64,000 bases of DNA from XN24 sp964462675 (GTDB lineage: Bacteria; Pseudomonadota; Gammaproteobacteria; Steroidobacterales; XN24): positions 1 to 64,000 of the forward strand of contig CAYWYS010000001.1 of assembly GCA_964462675.1 (NCBI GenBank), written 5' to 3'. Under the pieces are notes generated by a model that did no database searches, was not told where the DNA came from, and worked only from the letters and a program-made list of their open reading frames with translations. The translations under genes were made by a program, and so were the position numbers. Position 1 is the stretch's first letter. Every line of letters starts with the position of its first letter. This document shows, one piece after another, positions 34,999-43,432 of this stretch.

Positions 34999-36201
34999 GT
35001 GGACCTCGGCTTCGATCCGCAGCGCGTGCTGGACGACCTGGTCGACCAGCGCGATCAGCTGGTCGAGCTGCTGCGGCGGCTGGCCCTTGCGGAGTCGCCG
35101 TCGCTGGCCCCCGCAACGCATGACACGGCCGCCCGTGTCCTGGCGGCAGAGTTCGAGGCCATCGGGTTTCGGGTGCACAGGCTGCACGGTCGCACCAGCA
35201 GCGGCCAGCTGTGGGCGAGGCCGGCGGCGCGCGCGCGCGGCCGGCCGCTGCAGCTGCTGCTCGGCCACCTGGACACCGTCTGGCCGGTCGGCACGCTGGC
35301 CGAGATGCCGTTCGAGGTCGACGGCGACACCGTGCGCGGCCCGGGCGTGTTCGATATGAAAGGCGGTCTCGCGATGATGCTGCTGGCACTCGACGCATTG
35401 CGCCGCCATGGCGTGGCCTTGCCGCTGACGCCGGTCGTGTTCATCAACAGCGACGAGGAAATCGGCAGCCACGAATCAGGCGGCCACATCCGCCGGATCG
35501 CCCGGCGGGTGCGCCGCACCTGGGTGCTGGAGCCGGCGCTCGGTCCGGGCGGCAGCCTCAAGACGGCCCGCAAAGGGGTCGGCCGCTTCACGGTCAGGGT
35601 GTTCGGCCGGGCCGCGCATGCCGGACTCGAGCCCGAGGCCGGCGCGAGCGCGATCCTCGAACTCTCCCACGTGATTCGCAGCCTGTTTGAACTCAATGAT
35701 CCCGTGCGGGGCGTGACGGTCAATGTCGGCACCGTGGACGGTGGCCTTCGGCCCAACGTCGTCGCGCCCGAGAGCCGGGCCGTCGCCGACGTCAGGGTGC
35801 GTACCGATGCCGATGCGGCGCGCGTCGAGCAGGCGATCCGCGCGCTGAGCGCGGCGACGCCGGGCACGCGGCTGGAGGTCAGCGGCGGCTTCGGCCGTCC
35901 GCCGATGGAGCGCACGCCGCGCAACCGCGCGCTGTGGCGGCTTGCACAGCGCGCCGCCCAGAGCCTTGGCCTGCAGCTCGAGGAGGGTCTTGCCGGGGGC
36001 GGCTCGGACGGCAGCACCACCAGCCTGTACACGGCGACGCTCGACGGCCTCGGTCCCGTGGGCGCCGGCGCCCACGCGCCCGACGAGCGCCTGTTCATCG
36101 GCCCGACCCTGCAGCGCACGGCGCTGCTCGCATTGCTGCTCGCGGCGCCGGATGTCAGCCTCGACGCGGCCTTGCCGCGCGCCGAGGCACTGGAAGCCTG
36201 A
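34999..36201 (+). CDS. M20 family metallopeptidase, glutamate carboxypeptidase-like
   Basis: A 400-residue dizinc amidohydrolase of the M20 family, close to carboxypeptidase G2/ArgE/DapE types, starting at a GTG. The metal ligands and catalytic residues are visible: GHLDTV, FDMKGG, the catalytic Glu pair DEEIGSHE, and the final His in VGAGAHAPDE; a dimerisation lid domain occupies about residues 190-300. No signal peptide is seen, so it is cytoplasmic. These enzymes remove C-terminal Glu from peptides or folates, or deacylate N-acyl amino acids. The next gene starts within its stop codon (TGATG), and a gamma-glutamyltransferase follows, pointing to glutamyl conjugates as substrate. Confidence 0.85.
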   Translation: MDLGFDPQRVLDDLVDQRDQLVELLRRLALAESPSLAPATHDTAARVLAAEFEAIGFRVHRLHGRTSSGQLWARPAARARGRPLQLLLGHLDTVWPVGTLAEMPFEVDGDTVRGPGVFDMKGGLAMMLLALDALRRHGVALPLTPVVFINSDEEIGSHESGGHIRRIARRVRRTWVLEPALGPGGSLKTARKGVGRFTVRVFGRAAHAGLEPEAGASAILELSHVIRSLFELNDPVRGVTVNVGTVDGGLRPNVVAPESRAVADVRVRTDADAARVEQAIRALSAATPGTRLEVSGGFGRPPMERTPRNRALWRLAQRAAQSLGLQLEEGLAGGGSDGSTTSLYTATLDGLGPVGAGAHAPDERLFIGPTLQRTALLALLLAAPDVSLDAALPRAEALEA

Positions 36202-37226
36202 TGCAGGCGCCATTCTATTTTTTCACCTCCGTGAGCCGCTGCAGCGACTTGTGGCGCACGCCCTTCGAGGTCGGCGCCGTGGCGCGCAGCCGGTGGCGCG
36301 CGGGCGACTTCGTCGTCGCCGAGGTCATCGGCCCGCGCAATGAGCTTTATCGCTGCGAGCTGAAGTCCGGCAGGATCGCCGAACTGCTCCCCGGGGACCT
36401 GCTCGTCGGCGCGTTCGGCGAGCGGGCCGCGACGCTCGAGGGCGTCGGCAGCTGGACCGCAATTGCCGATGACGGCGCGATGGTGGCGCTGACGGGCGCG
36501 GGACTGCTCGGCAGGGCGACCTCGACCTCCCCGTTGCTGCCGTCGTTCATGCGCCTCCGATACCACGGCCATGCGCAGCGCGCCGGCGCGACGCTGAACA
36601 TGTCGGATTTTGTCCTGCCAGCGCCCCACGCTGGCGCGCCGGTCCCGATCGTGCTGGTCATCGGCACCTCGATGTCCGCCGGCAAGACCTCGAGCGCGCG
36701 CGTAATCATCCGCGAACTGCGGGCGCTGGGACTCAAGGTCGCGGCGGCGAAAGTCACCGGCGCGGCCCGCTATCGCGACATCCTCAGCTTTCGCGATGCG
36801 GGCGCCTGCGAAGTGTTCGATTTCGTGGACGAGGGGCTGCCATCCACGATCTGCCCGGGCGAGCAGTTTGCGGCGGCCCTCGACAGGATGCTCGCACGAA
36901 TCTCGGCCTGCGGGCCTGACGTGGTCGTGATCGAGTCCGGCGCGTCGCCACTGGAGCCTTACAATGGCGCCCTGGCCCTGGCGCGAATTCGGTCCGCGAC
37001 CCGCATGACCCTGCTGTGCGCGTCCGATCCCTACGCCGTCGTCGGCGTGCAGTCGGCGTTCGGGCTCAGGCCCGACCTCGTGTCCGGACCCGCGGCGAAC
37101 ACCACGGCAGCCGTCGCCCTCGTCGAGCGACTCGCCGGCGTGCCGGCGCTGAACCTGATGACCAGCGACGCGCGCCCGCCGCTGCGCGCGATGCTGGTCG
37201 AGCGGCTCGGGATCAGGGAGGGATGA
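36201..37226 (+). CDS. Uncharacterised P-loop NTPase between M20 peptidase and GGT
   Basis: A 341-residue soluble protein. The N-terminal 145 residues are beta-rich and unrecognised (VARSRWRAGDFVVAEVIGPRNELYRCELKSGRI). From about 150 a P-loop domain appears with Walker A GTSMSAGKTSSA, KVTGAARYRDILSFRDAGA, EVFDFVDEGLPSTI and a Walker-B-like DVVVIESGASPLEPYNG. This resembles the DUF1611 and dethiobiotin-synthetase-like group, some members of which activate carboxyl groups. It overlaps the M20 stop by one base and the GGT start by 4 bases. An ATP-dependent amide-forming or N-modifying role on a glutamyl compound is a hypothesis from neighbours only. Confidence 0.7.
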   Translation: MQAPFYFFTSVSRCSDLWRTPFEVGAVARSRWRAGDFVVAEVIGPRNELYRCELKSGRIAELLPGDLLVGAFGERAATLEGVGSWTAIADDGAMVALTGAGLLGRATSTSPLLPSFMRLRYHGHAQRAGATLNMSDFVLPAPHAGAPVPIVLVIGTSMSAGKTSSARVIIRELRALGLKVAAAKVTGAARYRDILSFRDAGACEVFDFVDEGLPSTICPGEQFAAALDRMLARISACGPDVVVIESGASPLEPYNGALALARIRSATRMTLLCASDPYAVVGVQSAFGLRPDLVSGPAANTTAAVALVERLAGVPALNLMTSDARPPLRAMLVERLGIREG

Positions 37227-38755
37227 ACCGGGCCGTCGGCATCGCCGGGCCGTCCGCGATCGCCGTTCGGGCCGGCGCCCAGGTTGCGGAGGCCGGTGGC
37301 AACGCCGTCGATGCCGCCATCGCGGCGACGCTGGTCGCGATGTGCACCGAGGTGGCGATCGTCGCGCCCGACGCAGCCGCCTACGTGACCTTGTGGCGTC
37401 CGGGCGAAGCGCCGGTCGTCATCGACGGTGGCATCGCGATGCCGGGCCTCGGCAGGCCTGCTGATCGCTTCGGTGCTGCGGCCCGGCCGGTGTCGCTGGA
37501 CTATGGCGGCGGCATGCACACGCTGGTCGGCCATGGCGCGGTCGGCGTCGGCGGAGCCATCGCGGCCCTCGGCGAAGCCGCGTCGTGCTCCAGCAGCCTC
37601 GACTGGAGCGCGCTGGTAGCGCCCGCCCTGTCATTGGCGCGTGACGGCTTCCCCTTGTCCCGCGCATCGCACACCTGGCTGCAGTACAGCCACATGGATA
37701 TTTTCGGCTGGCAGCCGGACAGCGCGGCCGTGATCCATGACCAGCGCGGCGCATTGCCGCCGCCCGGCAGCACCGTCCGGGTTCCGGGGCTGGCCGAAAG
37801 CCTTGCACAGCTGGGGCAGGACGGCCCGGACGCGTTCTATGGCGGCCGCCTGGGCCGGCAGATCGCGGCCTGCATCGATCGAGGCGGCGGGTTGCTCGGT
37901 TACCAGGACCGTTGCGACTACCGGGCGCTCACGCGGGTGCCGGTCGTCTGCGAGCTGGACGGCTGGTCGATCTCCCTGCCGCCGCCGCCGGCGATCGGCG
38001 GCGCCACGCTTGCTGCGATGCTGGCCCGCATGGGCCAGGCGCCGCGGCACGGCTGGACCGCGGCCGCGGTGGCAGCACTCGCCGAGGCACAGTGCGAAGT
38101 GCTGGAGTTCCTGCGCGCCTTGCCCGAGCACGAAGACACGGATGCGTTCCTCGCGATGCTGCTCGGCTGGGCGCGCGGCGGCGGCGACCCCCGCGGTCAC
38201 GGCGCGCCATCGACGGTGCACGTCTCGGCGCTGGACGAGGACGGACTCGCGTGCGCGATCACGGCGTCGTCGGGCTATGGCTCGGGCGTGCTCGTGCCGG
38301 GCGCCGGCATCTGGCTGAACAATTGCCTCGGCGAGCTGGAGCTGAACCCGCGCGGCTTCCATGCGCTCCAGCCCGGCGAGCGCATGGCCTCGAACATGTC
38401 GCCGGCCGTGGCGCACCGCGCCGACGGGGCCATGCTGGCCATCGGCAGCCCCGGCGCCGAGCGCATCACGACCGCGCTGCTGCAGGTGATGCTCAATTTC
38501 ATGCGCTGCGGCGCCTCGCTCGAGGAGGCGCTGGCGGGTCCGCGCCTGCACGTCGAGCGCGTTGCGGAGGGCTGGCAGGCCGCCGTCGAGCCGGGCCTGC
38601 CGCTCGACGAACTGAGCATGCCCTGCCGGCTGTTCGACGGCCTGTCGATGTTTTTCGGTGGCGCTGGCGCGGTGCTGCTGGAGGCCGATGGCAACATCGT
38701 CGCCGCCGCCGATCCGCGTCGCCAGGGTGCGGCAGTCGTCGTCAGGCCGCGATGA
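37223..38755 (+). CDS. Cytoplasmic gamma-glutamyltransferase-family Ntn hydrolase
   Basis: A 510-residue Ntn-hydrolase of the gamma-glutamyltransferase family. The start MNRAVGIAGPSAIAVRAGAQVAEAGGNAVDAAIAA is the first strand of the mature enzyme, with no signal peptide, unlike periplasmic E. coli GGT. The self-cleavage and nucleophile site is Thr331 in ST-VHVSALDEDG, aligned to TTH-SVVD of GGT. The later GYGSGVLVPGAGIWLNNCLGE, NPRGFHALQPGERMASNMSP and GSPGAERITTALLQV signatures are all present. It should cleave or transfer gamma-glutamyl or acyl groups, perhaps inside the cell. It is cotranslated with the P-loop gene (ATGA) and converges on the M14-type gene, 10 bases away. Confidence 0.83.
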   Translation: MNRAVGIAGPSAIAVRAGAQVAEAGGNAVDAAIAATLVAMCTEVAIVAPDAAAYVTLWRPGEAPVVIDGGIAMPGLGRPADRFGAAARPVSLDYGGGMHTLVGHGAVGVGGAIAALGEAASCSSSLDWSALVAPALSLARDGFPLSRASHTWLQYSHMDIFGWQPDSAAVIHDQRGALPPPGSTVRVPGLAESLAQLGQDGPDAFYGGRLGRQIAACIDRGGGLLGYQDRCDYRALTRVPVVCELDGWSISLPPPPAIGGATLAAMLARMGQAPRHGWTAAAVAALAEAQCEVLEFLRALPEHEDTDAFLAMLLGWARGGGDPRGHGAPSTVHVSALDEDGLACAITASSGYGSGVLVPGAGIWLNNCLGELELNPRGFHALQPGERMASNMSPAVAHRADGAMLAIGSPGAERITTALLQVMLNFMRCGASLEEALAGPRLHVERVAEGWQAAVEPGLPLDELSMPCRLFDGLSMFFGGAGAVLLEADGNIVAAADPRRQGAAVVVRPR

Positions 38756-38765
38756 ACAACACCAG

Positions 38766-39818
38766 CTACGAAACGATGACGCCGTTTCCGTGCGACCCCG
38801 GCGGATCCCGGAACGCCTCCGAGATCGCTTCCACCGCGGCAAACGCCTCGCCCGGGCGCTCCATCCGTGCGACGTGAAACAAGGCGTCGCCTTCGTTGAC
38901 CAGCGGCAGGCTGTTGCGGCCAATGACGATCCCGCTGTGGGTCGCCGGGACGGGCACATCGAGGGCGCCGAAAGGATCCGAGACCTGGCCGAGCATCTGG
39001 CCCGCTGAAACGCGTTGCCCGAGCCTGATCGCCGTGCGCAGGATGCCGCCCTCGGGCGCACGCACCCAGTGGCTGCTGTCGGCGATCACGGGTTTCGCCG
39101 GCGCCGTGCGCCGCGGCTTGCCACGGATCATGCCAAGGTGGCGCATCACGGCGATGATGCCGGCCACGCCCATGCGGATCGACAGCTCGTCGAAACGCAA
39201 AGCTTCGCCCGCCTCGTAGATCAGCGTTGGAATCCCTTTTTCGGCGGCCGCCTCGCGCAGCGAGCCATCTCGCAACCGCGAGTCGAGCACGACCGGGGCG
39301 CCAAACGCCAGCGCCAGCTCGCGCGTCGCCGGGTCATCCAGCTGGGCGCGGATCTGCGGCAGGTTGCTGCGGTGAATCGCGCCTGTGTGCAGGTCGATGC
39401 CGTGCGTGCAGGGTGCAACGACCTCGCTCATGAACAGGTGCGCCAGTCGCGCTGCGAGCGAGCCGCGCTCGGAGCCGGGAAAGCTCCGGTTCAGGTCGCG
39501 CCGGTCCGGCAGATAGCGCGCATGGTGCAACAGGCCGAAGACGTTGACGACGGGCACCAGCAGCAAGGTGCCGCGCAGCCCGGTCAGCGGGCGTGCGCGA
39601 ATCCGGCGGATGATCTCGATGCCGTTGAGTTCGTCGCCATGAATCGCGGCGCTGATGAACAGCCGCGGTCCCGCGCGGTGGCCATTGATGACCCACACCG
39701 GCATTTCGACCGGCACCTGCGTGTGCAGCACGCCGGCCGGCAGCGACAGGCCGCGACGTTCGCCCGGCGCGATGCTGATGCCGCCGATCGTGATCGCTTC
39801 GCCGGGCATCGGGGACAC
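38766..39818 (-). CDS. M14-family succinylglutamate desuccinylase/aspartoacylase-like zinc deacylase
   Basis: A 350-residue cytoplasmic enzyme. The zinc site is AAIHGDELNGIE (His and Glu) plus HARYLPDRRDLNR (substrate-binding Arg/Asn) and the later HG-IDLHTG. A C-terminal beta-rich domain (RAPEGGILRTAIRLGQRVSAGQMLGQVSDPFGA) is typical of the YcgJ/AstE-like group, not of short aspartoacylase. Such enzymes remove acyl groups from N-acyl-glutamate, aspartate or related amino acids. It starts 3 bases after rimK stops, and this triple with RimK and the retropepsin-like protease recurs in gammaproteobacteria. Confidence 0.83.
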   Translation of the reverse strand: MSPMPGEAITIGGISIAPGERRGLSLPAGVLHTQVPVEMPVWVINGHRAGPRLFISAAIHGDELNGIEIIRRIRARPLTGLRGTLLLVPVVNVFGLLHHARYLPDRRDLNRSFPGSERGSLAARLAHLFMSEVVAPCTHGIDLHTGAIHRSNLPQIRAQLDDPATRELALAFGAPVVLDSRLRDGSLREAAAEKGIPTLIYEAGEALRFDELSIRMGVAGIIAVMRHLGMIRGKPRRTAPAKPVIADSSHWVRAPEGGILRTAIRLGQRVSAGQMLGQVSDPFGALDVPVPATHSGIVIGRNSLPLVNEGDALFHVARMERPGEAFAAVEAISEAFRDPPGSHGNGVIVS

Positions 39819-39821
39819 CGC

Positions 39822-40727
39822 TCAGCCCTTGCCGCGCGTCTGCGTGTGGTGGGGCCGCGCCTTCTTTTCGAGAAAACCGATGACCATCCCGGCGACGTCC
39901 TTGCCGGTGGTCGTCTCGATGCCCTCGAGGCCTGGCGAGGAGTTCACCTCCAGCACCAGTGGCCCGTCCTTGCCACGCACGATATCGACGCCGGCGACGT
40001 TCAGGCCGACGGTCTTGGCGGCGCGCACCGCCGTGGCGCGTTCCGCAGGGCTGAGCTTGACGACCGAGGCCGAGCCGCCGCGATGCAGGTTCGAGCGGAA
40101 CTCGCCCTCCTTGGCCTGCCGCAGCATCGACGCGACCACGCGATCGCCGATGACGAAGGCGCGGATATCCGCGCCACCGGCCTCGCGGATGAACTGCTGG
40201 ACCAGGAAGTTGGCGTCCAGCTCGCGGAAGGCGTCGATGACGCTCTCCGCGGCCTTGTTGGTCTCCGCCAGCACGATGCCCCGGCCTTGCGTGCCTTCCA
40301 GCAGCTTCAGCACCAGCGGCGCGCCGCCGACCAGCCGGACGAGCGTCTTCGTGTCATGCGGCGAGTGCGCGAAGGCCGTGACCGGCATGCCGATGCCGGC
40401 GCGGGCCAGCAGCTGCAGCGAGCGCAATTTGTCGCGACTGCGGCCGATGGCGACGGATTCGTTGGCCGGATACACGCCCATGACCTCGAACTGGCGCAGC
40501 ACCGCGAGCGCGTAGAAAGTGATCGAGGCGCCGATGCGCGGGATCACCGCATCGAAACGCGGCAGGATCTCGCCGCGATGATAGACCGCGGGACGCCGCG
40601 AGGTGACGTCCATGACGCACTTCAGCGGGTCTACGATGCTGACCTCGTGGCCGCGCTGGCGCGCCGCTTCGATCAGGCGCCGCGTCGAGAACAGGTGTCG
40701 ATTTCGCGACAGGATGGCGATATGCAT
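39822..40727 (-). CDS. rimK: RimK-type ATP-grasp glutamate ligase
   Basis: A 301-residue ATP-grasp ligase starting MHIAILSRNRHLFSTRRL at the ATG at 40727. It contains the pre-ATP-grasp domain (VIPRIGASITFYALAVLRQF), the ATP-binding lid (PLVLKLLEGTQGRGIVL), EADIR-type loop (GGADIRAFVIGDRVVASMLRQA) and metal residues in DIVRGKDGPLVLEVNSSPG. RimK adds glutamate residues to the C-terminus of ribosomal protein S6 or makes poly-alpha-glutamate. The ATG overlaps the stop of the protease gene by one base (TAATG), and the protease/RimK/deacylase order is a common gammaproteobacterial triad. Confidence 0.9.
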   Translation of the reverse strand: MHIAILSRNRHLFSTRRLIEAARQRGHEVSIVDPLKCVMDVTSRRPAVYHRGEILPRFDAVIPRIGASITFYALAVLRQFEVMGVYPANESVAIGRSRDKLRSLQLLARAGIGMPVTAFAHSPHDTKTLVRLVGGAPLVLKLLEGTQGRGIVLAETNKAAESVIDAFRELDANFLVQQFIREAGGADIRAFVIGDRVVASMLRQAKEGEFRSNLHRGGSASVVKLSPAERATAVRAAKTVGLNVAGVDIVRGKDGPLVLEVNSSPGLEGIETTTGKDVAGMVIGFLEKKARPHHTQTRGKG

Positions 40728-41200
40728 TAGTTGCGCTCCCCCCGGCCGGTGCGCGCGATGCGGGCGCGGCCGAGGCAATAGGATCTGGCGGGGTCCACGA
40801 CGAAACGGCTGCGCAAGGCGGTGCGGCCCAGCAGCATGCGAAAGCGCATCGGGTCACGATCCGTCAAAGTCATCTCGATGCGCAAGTCCAGCTTGCCCAG
40901 CGACACGGTGCTCTCGATGACCCAGCGCTGCTCCCGGTGTCCCCCGGAGTCGGAGACCATGCGCCGATCCAGCACCGGCGACTCGCAAACGGCAACTTCG
41001 CCCCGGTCGTACTGGTCCGGATGGACGCTGAAACGCACCCAGCGCACGCCGTCGCGCTCGAACGGCACCACTTCGAAGGCATGCAGCGCAGACGTGCGCG
41101 CGCCGGTGTCCACCTTGGCCTTGATGCGCGGGATGCCGAGCTCGGGTAGCCCGACCCACTCGCGCCAGCCGAGCACTGGACGGGGCGCTGCCGCTGCCAT
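40727..41200 (-). CDS. Retropepsin-like ATP-dependent zinc protease (RimB-like)
   Basis: A 157-residue protein of the family called ATP-dependent zinc protease, whose fold is a single-domain retropepsin. The catalytic Asp is in KAKVDTGARTSALHA, near residue 30; GWREWVGLPELGI at the start and MRFRMLLGRTALRSRFVVDPARSYCLG at the end are family hallmarks. In Pseudomonas, the RimB homologue removes glutamate tails that RimK adds to ribosomal protein S6. Cotranslation with rimK here (TAATG) suits that role. Confidence 0.85.
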   Translation of the reverse strand: MAAAAPRPVLGWREWVGLPELGIPRIKAKVDTGARTSALHAFEVVPFERDGVRWVRFSVHPDQYDRGEVAVCESPVLDRRMVSDSGGHREQRWVIESTVSLGKLDLRIEMTLTDRDPMRFRMLLGRTALRSRFVVDPARSYCLGRARIARTGRGERN

Positions 41201-41203
41201 GGG

Positions 41204-42286
41204 CTAGAACCAGCCCCGGCGGCGGAACATCCACGCCATGCCGAAGCCGATCGCCGCAAACAGCAGCATGACCGCCGGGTAACCATAGCGCGCGCGCAGC
41301 TCCGGCATGTTCCACGGGCTGGCGTCGGGATCGAAGTTCATTCCGTAGATGCCGGCGATGAAAGTCAGCGGAATGAAGATTGTCGCGATGATGGTCAGCA
41401 GCTTCATGACGTCGTTCATGCGATGGCTGACGCTCATCAGGTGGAGCTCGTGGAGGCTGCGGGTGACCTCGGCAAGGTTGTCTATCATGTCGCTGATGCG
41501 CATGTGGTGGTCCAGCACGTCGCGCATGTAGCGCCGGGTCGCGGCGCTGAGCGGCGAATCGTCGCTGCGCAGCAGGTGACCGAGCGCCTCCTGTCCCGGC
41601 AGCACCAGCCGGCGCATCAACGCCAGCTTGCGCCGCAAGGCGTGGATGTCCGAGATCGCATCCGCATCCGGTCGATCGACCAGGCCCTGTTCCAGGGTCT
41701 CGATCTGGTCGCGCAGGCTCTCCAGCACCGGGAAGCAGGTATCCACGGCCGAATCCACGAGGCAGTAGAACAGGTAGTCGGCCCCGCGCTTGCGAATGCG
41801 CCCGTTGCCGCCCGCGTGGAGCCGGTTCCTGACCGGGTCCACGAGCGACGCATCGCCGCTCCAGAAAGTGATCAGCCAGTGCGGGCCGAGGAACAGGCTG
41901 AACTGCTCGAGCGCAAGTTCCCCGTGCTGGAGCACTGGCACCGTGATCGCCATGAAGCTGTGCTGCTCGTACAGGTCCAGCTTGGTGCGCTGCAGGCCGT
42001 TGTGCACGTCCTCCAGCGCCAGCAGGTCGAGCCCAAGTCGCTCGTGCAGCCAGCGCAAGGCCGCGGGATCGGGCGGCGACGCGAAATGCAGCCAATCGAC
42101 CACCGCGGGATCAAGCCCGGCAAGTGCCTGCTCCAGCCCGATGGCCGGCTGCTCTTCCAGCAGGGTCTCGTTGTACCTTCGCCAGGCGACGCTGGCGCCG
42201 CTGACGTCGGCCGCGACCGACTCGATCGGATGCCCGGGCGAGCTGCCCGGCTGGCTGCGTCTGCGCTTGTTCCTGTCCCTGGTCAC
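41204..42286 (-). CDS. CorA-family Mg2+/divalent cation channel
   Basis: A 360-residue protein with an N-terminal cytoplasmic domain, long stalk helix and two C-terminal membrane helices. The filter motif GMN is in FIAGIYGMNFDPDASPW between TM1 (LTIIATIFIPLTFIAG) and TM2 (YGYPAVMLLFAAIGFGMAWMF), ending in basic residues. The first 30 residues are basic and not conserved, so a later start is possible. It could carry Mg2+, Co2+ or Zn2+ (ZntB-like). It lies 3 bases upstream of the protease gene and may head its operon. An 8-bp tandem repeat begins 55 bases upstream of its start. Confidence 0.85.
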   Translation of the reverse strand: MTRDRNKRRRSQPGSSPGHPIESVAADVSGASVAWRRYNETLLEEQPAIGLEQALAGLDPAVVDWLHFASPPDPAALRWLHERLGLDLLALEDVHNGLQRTKLDLYEQHSFMAITVPVLQHGELALEQFSLFLGPHWLITFWSGDASLVDPVRNRLHAGGNGRIRKRGADYLFYCLVDSAVDTCFPVLESLRDQIETLEQGLVDRPDADAISDIHALRRKLALMRRLVLPGQEALGHLLRSDDSPLSAATRRYMRDVLDHHMRISDMIDNLAEVTRSLHELHLMSVSHRMNDVMKLLTIIATIFIPLTFIAGIYGMNFDPDASPWNMPELRARYGYPAVMLLFAAIGFGMAWMFRRRGWF

Positions 42287-42340
42287 TCGTTGCTCGTGTC
42301 GGCCGCGGCCTGCCGATCATAACGCCTTGCGGCCACTCCC

Positions 42341-42432
42341 GCAGAGACGCGGAGGCGCAGAGGCGCAGAGGCGCAGAGACGCGGAGGCGCAGAGGCGCGG
42401 AGGCGCAGAGGCGCAGAGACGCGGGGGCGCAG
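42341..42432. repeat. 8-bp tandem repeat, 11.5 copies
   Basis: Eleven consecutive 8-base units of the form GCRGAGRC (variants GCAGAGAC, GCGGAGGC, GCAGAGGC, GCGGGGGC) plus a final GCAG. It fills half of the gap between the divergent corA and QueD-like starts. The unit length is not a multiple of three. Repeat-number change would alter the spacing between the two promoters. Confidence 0.9.
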
Positions 42433-42470
42433 TACAATCGGCAACCGACTCTGCCGGAGTGCGTGGATTC

Positions 42471-43328
42471 ATGGCCTGCCTGTTCGTCGAACAACTCACG
42501 GTGCTGGATTTCTCGCGGCTCGATCGCGAGCGCGGTCTCGTGGGCGAGAGTTGGCTGGTGGACCTGGAGCTGGAGGGGAGCCTCGACGAGCAGTCCATGG
42601 TGCTGGATTTCGGCGTCGTCAAGCGGCTCGCGCGCGAGGCCGTCGAGGAGTTTGCGGACCACAAGCTGCTCGTGCCGGCGCGCTGCGGCTGGCTGGAGCT
42701 CGCCGCATCCGCCGCCAGCGGGGAGCTGAGAATCGAGGCGCCGGCGGCCGGGTTGCGGCTGCGTTCGCCAGGCGTGGCGGTATGCCAGCTGGACGCGGCC
42801 GAGGTGACCATGCCGGTACTGCGCGCCCAGCTCGAGCGGTGCGTGGCGCGCGTCATGCCCGGCAATGTACGGAACGTGCGCGTGGGCTTGCGCGAGGAGC
42901 TCACCCCGGGGGCGTACTACCATTACAGCCACGGCTTGAAGCGACACGCCGGCAACTGCCAGCGGATCGCGCACGGGCACCGCTCGCGGATCGAGATCTA
43001 TGCCGCGGGCCGGCGCAATGACCACTGGGAACGGTTCTGGGCCGAGCGCTGGCGCGACATCTATCTCGGCTCCGCGGAGGATCTGGTCGCGGAGGTCCGG
43101 CTGGGGGACCGGGCGGCCTACCGCTTTGCATACCGCGCAGCGCAAGGCGAGTTCGAGCTGGAGATCTGGCGTGATCGTTGCGAGCTGGTGCCCGCCGACA
43201 CGACGGTCGAGCGCCTGGCCGGCTACATCGTCGGCGAGCTCGCGCGGCTGGATCCGGGCACGGCGTTCCGCGTGCGAGCCTACGAGGGCGTCCAAAAGGG
43301 TGCCGTCGCCGAAATGACGATAGAGTGA
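42471..43328 (+). CDS. Two-domain 6-carboxytetrahydropterin synthase (QueD)-like protein
   Basis: A 285-residue protein with two tandem pterin-synthase-like halves. The first (1-125) has GESWLVDLELEGSLDEQSMVLDFGVVKR and FADHKLLVPA but lacks the HGH zinc pair. The second (135-285) has HYSHGLKRHAGNC163-QRIAH168-G-H170, with the catalytic Cys and the zinc His pair. The usual QueD has 120 residues, so this is about double, a pattern found in gammaproteobacteria. Real QueD makes the queuosine precursor 6-carboxy-5,6,7,8-tetrahydropterin; no queC or queE is nearby, so assignment to queuosine is only probable. It starts just past the tandem repeat. Confidence 0.78.
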   Translation: MACLFVEQLTVLDFSRLDRERGLVGESWLVDLELEGSLDEQSMVLDFGVVKRLAREAVEEFADHKLLVPARCGWLELAASAASGELRIEAPAAGLRLRSPGVAVCQLDAAEVTMPVLRAQLERCVARVMPGNVRNVRVGLREELTPGAYYHYSHGLKRHAGNCQRIAHGHRSRIEIYAAGRRNDHWERFWAERWRDIYLGSAEDLVAEVRLGDRAAYRFAYRAAQGEFELEIWRDRCELVPADTTVERLAGYIVGELARLDPGTAFRVRAYEGVQKGAVAEMTIE

Positions 43329-43432
43329 CGCCGGGTGGGGAACCCGCCGGACCGGCTGAAGGTCTTGGTAAAGGCGGGCCGCGACCCCAAATACGGTGGA
43401 GCACCGGGTTCCGGAGCGAAGGAGAGTAATCG

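Noticed and set aside
42341..42432. CRISPR array or transposon end
   Set aside because: Units are 8 bases with no spacers or unique sequence between them, so it is a simple tandem repeat.
41790..42470. Upstream extension of the QueD-like frame through the tandem repeat and across corA
   Set aside because: The frame stays open only by chance; homology starts at 42471 and the extension is antisense to corA.
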